IMG/VR virus record: IMGVR_UViG_3300030419_003139 | Coordinates: 1 to 38,321 of that record | From: a virus | Direction: 5' to 3' (one strand) | Length of the DNA stretch: 38,321 nucleotides | Shown here: one piece after another, positions 32,411 through 38,321 of the stretch | Numbering within the stretch: the stretch's first letter is position 1 | How the letters are laid out: each line of letters begins with the position of its first letter | The notes under the pieces: generated by a model | What the model was told of the DNA's origin: nothing | The model's database searches: none | What the model saw: only the letters and a program-made list of their open reading frames with translations | Translations under genes and position numbers: made by a program

Positions 32411-33408
32411 TCTTCAATTTTAGCGATAGGAAATTAGAAGAGGACCACATCCATAGTTCCATTTATAGGGATCTGGCACACATCGATATTGACAATGCGA
32501 TGGGGGACAACCAGTATTCAGTGCAGAAAGATCCGGATTCTTCCCCCAAGACATCAGATGGTAAGAAGAAAATTATACTTTGTACCAGGCTAGACTGGGA
32601 AACCAACTGTGGTAATTTGGTCAATTGCTTTGACTTTATGAATGGTCATGAGAATGACTGCAAGTTTATATTGATTACCTACGGATCTTACATCTCTCCT
32701 CCCCAGAGGTTCATAGACAATATGCCAGCCTCCATGCATAAGTGGTATGCTGTGAATGCAGAAACAGACCACGAGAGAATAGTTGGAATACCATTAGGAA
32801 TAGCAAAACCCATATGGGAAAACGGTCAGATACGTTCAGCCATCATAGAAAACACTTCCGATACAAAGGAAGACCTCCTGTACATTAATCATAATGTCAG
32901 GACAGATGAAAGGACTCCTAGAAGGGGTATTAGAAAGTCGATATATGATAGGTTCGAGTCAGAACAGGGAGATTGGTTCACCATCAAAGAGCCATCTGGG
33001 GGCTGTAACTTTTATGGTGTGGATGCATCTGAAATATCCAATAGTGTCCAAGAGAGGGGAGACAGGATATTCAAAGACGGAGAAAAAGAGGTAAGTCAGT
33101 CGACTAAGGACTTCATCAGAGAAATGAGTTCCCATAAATTCGTTTTGTCCCCCTCTGGGATGGGTCTAGAAACCATGAGAACATGGGAAGCATTATACAG
33201 CAGAACAATACCAGTGATCCAGAGATGTAAGTCATTGGATCGGTTCTCCGATCTACCGGTCCTATACACAGATGATTATTCTGAAATTTCAGAAGACTAT
33301 CTGAACAGAGTGTATGAGGAGTACTCTAGTAGAGAGTGGGATCTATCTAAGATGTTCTTCTCCTATTGGAAAGATCTGATCATGGAAGATTATGAAGGAA
33401 TGGATTGA
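32407..33408 (+). CDS. Exostosin-like glycosyltransferase
   Basis: The product has 333 residues. The C-terminal block SSHKFVLSPSGMGLETMRTWEALYSRTIPVI... SDLPVLYTDDYSEI (split around residues 240-290) is the exostosin/GT47-like pattern: conserved S.G.G.D..R.WEAL..G.IPV. and the later LPVL..DD. The N-terminal half (KIILCTRLDWETNCGN, VGIPLGIAKPIW) is divergent. Donor and acceptor are unknown. ATG 32407 overlaps the preceding TGA, and the stop overlaps the next ATG (33408). Confidence 0.7.
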   Translation: MIFNFSDRKLEEDHIHSSIYRDLAHIDIDNAMGDNQYSVQKDPDSSPKTSDGKKKIILCTRLDWETNCGNLVNCFDFMNGHENDCKFILITYGSYISPPQRFIDNMPASMHKWYAVNAETDHERIVGIPLGIAKPIWENGQIRSAIIENTSDTKEDLLYINHNVRTDERTPRRGIRKSIYDRFESEQGDWFTIKEPSGGCNFYGVDASEISNSVQERGDRIFKDGEKEVSQSTKDFIREMSSHKFVLSPSGMGLETMRTWEALYSRTIPVIQRCKSLDRFSDLPVLYTDDYSEISEDYLNRVYEEYSSREWDLSKMFFSYWKDLIMEDYEGMD

Positions 33409-34196
33409 TGTCGGTTCTCATAGACAGATGGGCTGGTAGACTTGGGAATAACATAATGCAAATAAGCAATGCCTCGGCAATTGCTAAAAGGCATGGCACT
33501 TTTGTAGAGTACCCAGACCACAAAATCCTCAACAAAGTAGAAATAAAATTCGGGGATTCTGACTATTGTTGTTCGGGGTCTTTTTTTGGGGTGGACCAAG
33601 ACAGAGACTATGTAATACAAAACCGTTTTAAAATCATGAAAGAAATCGGAAGAGATTTAGTACCTCATAGAGAAATGGACTTGGGTGACACTTTAGTGTT
33701 CCACTTTAGGGGAGGAGACATTTTCAGACAGCCTTGTCCTGAATCTGGTTATGTTCAATGCCCAATGTCCTATTATGACTTAATTATGGAGAGAGAGCAA
33801 CCCAAGAATGTGCTTTTGGTATGTGAAGATGACAGCAATGAAATAATAGGGAGATTTTCTGAGAAGTATGAGGCAGAGTTATCAATTGGTGATTCTTTAG
33901 AGAACGACATAAGCAAAATAATGAGTGCTAAGACACTGGTATGCTGTGGTATGGGTAGTTTTATTCCGGCATTAGCAGCCTGCTCACAAAAAGTGAAAAA
34001 GATGTATTGCCCCATGTTTGAGATTCCCTCTGGTGGTCATTTCGACGGTCTTGTGGAAGAATATGAAGCCATTTGTGGGGAATTATGCCATATCCAACAT
34101 AGTGACTATATAAAGGTAGGAGAATGGTCAGCGAGTGATGACCAAAGGAATTTGATGATGGTTCATTCCACAGATGGATTGAAAGTGATTTGTTAA
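33408..34196 (+). CDS. Divergent fucosyltransferase-like protein (GT11-like fold)
   Basis: The product has 262 residues. It starts DRWAGRLGNNIMQISNASAIA, like the GRLGN.MFQ opening of GT11, and later has VFHFRGGDIFRQP, in the place of the H.RRGDY motif. VLLVCEDDSNEI and VCCGMGSFIPALAAC fill the remaining motifs (compare FSDD and NSSFSWW). The donor may therefore be GDP-fucose, but the motifs differ enough that another sugar is possible. ATG 33408 is chosen over TTG 33405; it overlaps the TGA (TGATG). Confidence 0.7.
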   Translation: MSVLIDRWAGRLGNNIMQISNASAIAKRHGTFVEYPDHKILNKVEIKFGDSDYCCSGSFFGVDQDRDYVIQNRFKIMKEIGRDLVPHREMDLGDTLVFHFRGGDIFRQPCPESGYVQCPMSYYDLIMEREQPKNVLLVCEDDSNEIIGRFSEKYEAELSIGDSLENDISKIMSAKTLVCCGMGSFIPALAACSQKVKKMYCPMFEIPSGGHFDGLVEEYEAICGELCHIQHSDYIKVGEWSASDDQRNLMMVHSTDGLKVIC

Positions 34197-34897
34197 TGAA
34201 GACTGCATTATGTTTCGCCTGCACGGGCAGATCGATAGTACATACTTTTGACAACATTAAGGGGAATCTGATTGATCCTCTCGAAGGCTGCGATATATAT
34301 TTGAATCTTGTTCAAGGCTCAAATGCAGTGGATACGGTTGTATTATTTGAGAAAGAAAATGTTGTTAATACCAGCATTTCTTTTGAAAAACCAGTAGACA
34401 TAAAAGAATATAATTTCAGAAACAACTGGCCATATGGGGAAAACCGACCCAATGTCGATGTTGGAAGAGAAATCTTTATTAATATGATCAAGGCTAGGTC
34501 CAAATTCAACCACATGATCGATGAGATGGGAACAGAATATGACAGGGTTATATTCTCTAGGCTGGATGTTCTATATGACAAGAAAGTGGACTACTTAGAC
34601 GGCTTAGATCTTTCTAAAATCAATATACCCGATTTTCATAACTGGGGTGGATACAACGATAGATTCGCTGTTAGTTCTAGGGAAAATATGAGGAATTATT
34701 TCTCTCTTTATGACAATGTGGACGATTATGTAAAAGAGGGTCATGAATTACACGCCGAGAGTAGTTTGAAACATCACTTGGACAAATTTAATTCCGATAT
34801 TGAACATATCCCCATGAGATTCATTAGAGTAAGGTCAAATGGTAATCTTGAAGAGACAGTCGATGATTTAGACAAAGAATGGAATGGCATAGCATGA
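34196..34897 (+). CDS. Putative glycosyltransferase-like hypothetical protein
   Basis: The product has 233 residues. The core YDRVIFSRLDVLYDKKVDYL (about 117-137) followed by NIPDFHNWGGYNDRFAVSSREN has the feel of surface-glycan transferases (R.D..Y...... GGYNDRFA) seen in marine virus and bacterial clusters. HELHAESSLKHHLDK follows. I cannot name a family with confidence. ATG 34196 shares one base with the previous TAA; the stop overlaps the next gene's ATG at 34894. Confidence 0.6.
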   Translation: MKTALCFACTGRSIVHTFDNIKGNLIDPLEGCDIYLNLVQGSNAVDTVVLFEKENVVNTSISFEKPVDIKEYNFRNNWPYGENRPNVDVGREIFINMIKARSKFNHMIDEMGTEYDRVIFSRLDVLYDKKVDYLDGLDLSKINIPDFHNWGGYNDRFAVSSRENMRNYFSLYDNVDDYVKEGHELHAESSLKHHLDKFNSDIEHIPMRFIRVRSNGNLEETVDDLDKEWNGIA

Positions 34898-35715
34898 AAT
34901 ATCTAATATTAGGCTCAGAAGGTCAAGTGGGCAGTCATTTAACCAAATTCCTAGAAAAAGAAGGTCATGAAGTAATACCATGGGATATATTGAATTGTTT
35001 AAGTGAAGACTTGAGAGATCAGACTAACAACATTCTATTGCGGAATGCCATGGAGGAGTGTGATTTTGTTTTCTTCTTGGCATTTGATGTAGGAGGCTCA
35101 AGATACCTTAACCAGTATCAGCACACTTACGATTTCATGTACAACAACATGGCGATCATGAATAACACATTTAAAATCCTGAACGAAACCAAAAAACCGT
35201 TCATTTTTACTTCTACTCAGATGAGCAAAATGGATTTTTCTCCTTATGGCAAACAAAAGCAGATAGGAGAGGAATACACAAAACTACTTAACGGGGTGGT
35301 TGTTAGTTTGTGGAATGTCTATGGGGTGGAAAAAGACGCAGAGAAGTCGCATGTTATAACTGACTTCATTAAGAAGGCTAAGACAGGAAAGATAGACATG
35401 TACACCGATGGTCAGGAATCCAGAGATTTGCTGCACGCGGATGATTGTAGTCGAGCCTTAAAGATACTGTCTGACAATCACGACGAGTTAGATAGGGACG
35501 AAGACCTCCACATATATTATGGCGAGTGGACTAAGATAATCGATGTTGCTAGGATGGTCCAAGATATCATACCTTGCGAAATAGAACCGTCAGAAAGAAA
35601 GGACACCGTTCAAAATTCGGTCAAAATACCGCAGAGCGACTACATTAGGAATTTCTGGAAGCCTGAAATTCCTCTGAGAGAAGGCATAAAGGATATGTGC
35701 GATGCCTACTCTTGA
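34894..35715 (+). CDS. NAD-dependent sugar epimerase/dehydratase (extended SDR)
   Basis: The product has 273 residues. MKYLILGSEGQVGSHL carries the G..G..G cofactor loop. FIFTSTQMSKMDFSPYGKQK has the catalytic Thr/Ser and Tyr-xxx-Lys (YGKQK). WNVYGVE and SRDLLHADDC are typical of nucleotide-sugar epimerases or dehydratases. The substrate is not evident. It could complete the ColD-like branch (a ColC-type role), or act on the sugar later transferred by its neighbours. ATG 34894 is preferred over ATG 34879 because the family starts at MKYLILG and the former overlaps the upstream TGA. Confidence 0.8.
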   Translation: MKYLILGSEGQVGSHLTKFLEKEGHEVIPWDILNCLSEDLRDQTNNILLRNAMEECDFVFFLAFDVGGSRYLNQYQHTYDFMYNNMAIMNNTFKILNETKKPFIFTSTQMSKMDFSPYGKQKQIGEEYTKLLNGVVVSLWNVYGVEKDAEKSHVITDFIKKAKTGKIDMYTDGQESRDLLHADDCSRALKILSDNHDELDRDEDLHIYYGEWTKIIDVARMVQDIIPCEIEPSERKDTVQNSVKIPQSDYIRNFWKPEIPLREGIKDMCDAYS

Positions 35716-36457
35716 AATAGCATGCAATCCGGGATTGAATGGCTTAATCTGCGATAAAAGAGTAGCAATAGTAGGACCATCGCCCCACTTGGTAGATAAA
35801 GGGATTGGTTCTGTGATTGATGAATATGATGTGGTTTGTCGCGTAAATGACATCATTCCCCTCCCACATTTGAGAAAGGACTATGGTAGCAGGACTGATA
35901 TCCTTTTTCACAATATGGGAACGGTTTGGATGGATGGATTGAGAGAGAAGATAGAAACAGGTGATACAAAATCTCATTGGGAAGACCTAAAAATGGTGGT
36001 CTGTCCGACAATAAAGGCTCTTGGTGAGCAGTGGGATTATCTTGGTTGGTCAGACGATTATGTCAGTGATGTGGTAAAGAACTTTGAGTCGGTGAATCAT
36101 TGTAACATACCTTTCTACTGGGTGGGAGTGAGAGACTATAAGTCTTTGTGGTCCATGGTCGGTGTAGAGCCTAACTGCGGAATACTTGCAATAATGATCT
36201 CTTTGTGTTATAATGTACAGGAACTGTTTGTCACTGGATTTTCGTTTTACCAGCAAGGGACGCAAGAGATGGATGTATACTGTGAAGGACACTGGCCCGA
36301 TGCCGCTCCCAGATCAGACAATTTCAGTGGGGGGCATCAGCAGGAAAGACAGCTGGCATTATTCAAGAATCTTTGTTCTTCCGATAAGAGATTGTGCATC
36401 GACTCGTACATGAATGATCTGCTGGGTCTGGAACATGAGAACATAGTGAAAATATGA
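35702..36457 (+). CDS. Sialyltransferase-like protein (GT29)
   Basis: The product has 251 residues. The large sialylmotif is clear: VAIVGPSPHLVDKGIGSVID, then YDVVCRVND and YGSRTDILFHN (residues 21-71). The small motif has GVEPNCGILAI...ELFVTGFSF (154-182), and GGHQQERQL (210-218) holds the His of motif VS. This is the GT29 family best known from animals. With NeuA- and NeuB-like genes next to it, transfer of a nonulosonic acid from the CMP-activated form is expected. No transmembrane anchor is visible, unlike Golgi enzymes. It overlaps its two neighbours. Confidence 0.88.
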   Translation: MPTLEIACNPGLNGLICDKRVAIVGPSPHLVDKGIGSVIDEYDVVCRVNDIIPLPHLRKDYGSRTDILFHNMGTVWMDGLREKIETGDTKSHWEDLKMVVCPTIKALGEQWDYLGWSDDYVSDVVKNFESVNHCNIPFYWVGVRDYKSLWSMVGVEPNCGILAIMISLCYNVQELFVTGFSFYQQGTQEMDVYCEGHWPDAAPRSDNFSGGHQQERQLALFKNLCSSDKRLCIDSYMNDLLGLEHENIVKI

Positions 36458-37170
36458 TAACTGCCATAATACCAGCTAGAGGTGGAAGCAAGAGCATTCC
36501 GAGAAAGAATATAGCAGACGTTGGGGGATACCCCTTAATAGCGTACAGTATTGCTGCATGTAGGGTTTCCAAGAATATAGACAGGGTGGTGGTGTCTACT
36601 GAGGATGAAGAAATAGCGGAGATTAGCGAAAAATTCGGGGCTGAAGTTCCCTTTATTAGACCTGAAGAGCATTCCGCCGATGACAGCACTGATTTGGGAT
36701 TTTTGACACATTTCTTCGAAAATATTAGTGTCGATCATGTAGCATTGATAAGACCCACAACTCCCTTTAGAAACCCGGAATATATGGACAAAGTGATAAA
36801 TATGTATTTCGAAATCGAGAAAGACTTCTCTGGTTTGAGAACTGTGGAAGAAATCAACGAGAATCCTTATAAGGTGTATCGAATTGAAGGCAATGTTTGT
36901 AGAGGATTTTTTAATGAGTATGAAGGAAAAGAAGACTACACCAATCTTCCCAGACAAACCTTCCCCAAGGCTTTTGTGGGGAACGGTCACATAGACATTA
37001 TAAAGAGAGAAACGGTTTATTCCGGTTCTTCTTTCGGTGATAAAATTTATGGGTACATTTCAGATAAAATGATAGATATAGATTCTGAATTTGACTTAGA
37101 AATGGCAAGACTTAGTATTTTGACGGGAAATATCCCACTTTTAGATTTTTTGAAGGAAACAGCAAAATGA
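36454..37170 (+). CDS. neuA: CMP-sialic acid synthetase (NeuA-like)
   Basis: The product has 238 residues. It opens with IIPARGGSKSIPRKNI, the CTP-binding signature of the cytidylyltransferase family. VVVSTEDEEIAEI, LIRPTTPFRNPEYMD, RQTFPKAFVGNGHIDII and the metal-binding IDSEFDLEMA (about 208-217) are all present. It should activate a nonulosonic acid (neuraminic, legionaminic or related) with CTP. It lacks the C-terminal phosphatase domain of animal NeuA. It is coupled by ATGA overlaps to the GT29 gene before it and the NeuB-like gene after it. Confidence 0.92.
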   Translation: MITAIIPARGGSKSIPRKNIADVGGYPLIAYSIAACRVSKNIDRVVVSTEDEEIAEISEKFGAEVPFIRPEEHSADDSTDLGFLTHFFENISVDHVALIRPTTPFRNPEYMDKVINMYFEIEKDFSGLRTVEEINENPYKVYRIEGNVCRGFFNEYEGKEDYTNLPRQTFPKAFVGNGHIDIIKRETVYSGSSFGDKIYGYISDKMIDIDSEFDLEMARLSILTGNIPLLDFLKETAK

Positions 37171-38009
37171 ATAATCGTACTTTTGTAATCGCGGAAATAG
37201 GAATCAATCACAATGGCGATCTTGAAATTGCTAAAAAGTTGATTGATGGTGCTGTTGAAGCAGGATGTAATGCAGTTAAATTCCAAAAGAGAACGGTCGA
37301 AGAAGTATATTCTTCGGAAGAATTAGACAAGTACAGGGAAAGTCCTTGGGGGACCACCAATAGAGAGCAGAAGATGGGTCTTGAATTTGGTGAAGATGCA
37401 TACAATGAAATTGATAGGTACTGCAAGGAAAAAGGGATCTTCTGGTTTGCTTCCGCTTGGGATGTTGAAAGTCAAAAATGGTTAAGAAAGTATGACTGTA
37501 AATATAACAAGGTAGCATCCGCCATGTTAACCAATCGTGAGCTCTTAGAAGAGATTGCGAAAGAAGGTAAGCACACTTTCATATCTACGGGTATGAGTGA
37601 CATGACACAAATTGGGAAAGCATTGGATATCTTTGATTCCCATGAGTGTTCTTTCGAACTAATGCACTGCTGTAGCACTTATCCAATGGATCCATCCGAT
37701 GCTAATTTGAATGTAATGTTTGAACTTGCAGAGATTTTTAACTGCCATGTTGGGTACAGTGGTCATGAAACGGGAGTAGCCGTAAGTGTAGCAGCGGTTG
37801 CAATGGGTGCGACATCCTTAGAGAGACATATTACACTTGACAGGTCAATGTATGGATCTGATCAGTCTGCTTCTCTAGAAATGCCTGGCTTGAACAAACT
37901 GGTGAAATATGTGCGGACAGTAGAGGATGCCATGGGAGATGGAGTCAAGGTTGTTACGGAAAAAGAAATGGAAATTGCTTCCAAGTTGAGAAAAGTGGAT
38001 ACCTTATGA
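37167..38009 (+). CDS. neuB: Nonulosonic (sialic) acid synthase, NeuB-like, without SAF domain
   Basis: The product has 280 residues. VIAEIGINHNGDLEIAKKL at the start, GCNAVKFQKRTVEEVYS, PWGTTNREQKMGLEFG, the FISTGMSD strand and ERHITLDRSMYGSDQSASLE are the hallmarks of the NeuB/LegI/PseI condensation enzyme (PEP plus an N-acetyl sugar). Typical NeuB proteins have about 340 residues, the last 60-70 forming a SAF (antifreeze-like) domain that contributes an active-site arginine in the dimer. This gene stops after the barrel (RKVDTL). Activity or a partner for that domain is therefore an open question. The VOC gene follows, with overlap. Confidence 0.9.
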   Translation: MNNRTFVIAEIGINHNGDLEIAKKLIDGAVEAGCNAVKFQKRTVEEVYSSEELDKYRESPWGTTNREQKMGLEFGEDAYNEIDRYCKEKGIFWFASAWDVESQKWLRKYDCKYNKVASAMLTNRELLEEIAKEGKHTFISTGMSDMTQIGKALDIFDSHECSFELMHCCSTYPMDPSDANLNVMFELAEIFNCHVGYSGHETGVAVSVAAVAMGATSLERHITLDRSMYGSDQSASLEMPGLNKLVKYVRTVEDAMGDGVKVVTEKEMEIASKLRKVDTL

Positions 38010-38321
38010 ACTTAAGACATGTGGGTATCACAGTAACTGATATGGATGCATCTATTGATTTTTATAGAGACATCTTTGGGTTTACCATACAAAGAGAAAT
38101 GAATGAGTCAGGGAAGCACATTGATAATTTCTCTGGGCTAGATTCGGTTGATGTTAGAACTGTGAAAATGTCTGCTGATGACGGAAGTCTAATAGAACTG
38201 TTACACTACAATTCCCACCCAATGAGCGAAAATCTTACCGAGAACATTACCTACATTGGGTGCTCTCATTTTGCCATCACGGTTGATGATCTCGACAAGA
38301 CTTATGGAATGCTGAGCGATA
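38006..38321 (+). CDS. VOC/glyoxalase-family protein, cut by window end
   Basis: About 105 codons are visible. LRHVGITVTDMDASIDFYRD and a later GCSHFAITVDDLDKTYGML are the paired metal-site segments of the vicinal-oxygen-chelate fold (glyoxalase I, isomerases, epimerases; first His at residue 5). The 3' end is outside the window. ATG 38006 overlaps the NeuB-like TGA. In a sugar cluster it could act on a keto-sugar intermediate, but substrate and full length are unknown. Confidence 0.85.
   Translation, partial: MNLRHVGITVTDMDASIDFYRDIFGFTIQREMNESGKHIDNFSGLDSVDVRTVKMSADDGSLIELLHYNSHPMSENLTENITYIGCSHFAITVDDLDKTYGMLSD

Noticed and set aside
1-38321. CRISPR array, insertion sequence, attachment site or replication origin
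   Set aside because: I saw no spaced direct repeats, transposase or integrase genes, inverted-repeat ends or iteron clusters; the window is nearly all coding.

Overview
The window is part of the genome of a T4-like myovirus (Straboviridae/Kyanoviridae-type core). Every gene lies on the + strand, packed head to tail, often with ATGA or TGATG stop/start overlaps. The core gene order follows marine T4-like phages: gp17-18-19-20, prohead core, gp21-22-23, a gp19-like/gp3-type gene, uvsY, uvsW, gp55, gp47, gp46, gp45, gp44, gp62, regA. I see no photosynthesis genes. Cyanobacteria and marine alphaproteobacteria are both possible hosts; the small spike-base-like protein at 13048 slightly favours an alphaproteobacterial link. 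The host cannot be fixed from the sequence.

Region 1 (1-11.1 kb) is virion morphogenesis: terminase, tail sheath, tail tube, portal, a prohead core gene that looks frameshifted, protease, scaffold, major capsid protein and a second tail-tube-fold protein. It carries T4-type late promoters (TATAAATA) and one strong terminator after the capsid gene. Region 2 (11.1-24.7 kb) is recombination, replication and transcription: UvsY, UvsW, sigma gp55, the gp47/gp46 nuclease pair, a DNA methyltransferase, the sliding clamp and loader, a GroES-like cochaperonin and RegA. Inserted among these are two tRNA genes, a PurB-like adenylosuccinate lyase and a Lys-rich-tailed protein. Four near-identical sigma70 promoters (TTGAC[A/T]-N17-TATAAT with a TG extension) precede uvsY, gp55, gp46 and the 20808 gene. 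In three of them the ATG lies exactly where transcription should start, which implies leaderless mRNAs.

Region 3 (24.7 kb to the end) sits where T4 has its DNA polymerase gene 43, directly after regA. It is an uninterrupted cassette of about 13.6 kb with 17 sugar-related genes. GDP-mannose 4,6-dehydratase makes GDP-4-keto-6-deoxymannose. Three candidate enzymes could use this: a GDP-fucose synthase, a perosamine-synthase-like aminotransferase (PLP lysine present) and a ColD-like 3-dehydratase (lysine replaced by His). Transferases include GT11 and GT10 fucosyltransferases, a GT25-like enzyme, an exostosin-like enzyme and several divergent ones. A second arm encodes a sialic-acid-type synthase (NeuB-like, lacking the usual C-terminal SAF domain), a CMP-sialate synthetase (NeuA-like) and a GT29 sialyltransferase homologue. 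A VOC-family gene is cut by the window end.

Together this looks like a phage-encoded pathway that makes activated fucose, possibly perosamine and dideoxy sugars, and nonulosonic acid, and joins them into a glycan. No consensus late promoter was seen inside the cassette. It appears co-transcribed with the replication genes, which fits remodelling of the infected cell surface better than late virion decoration, but this is inference.
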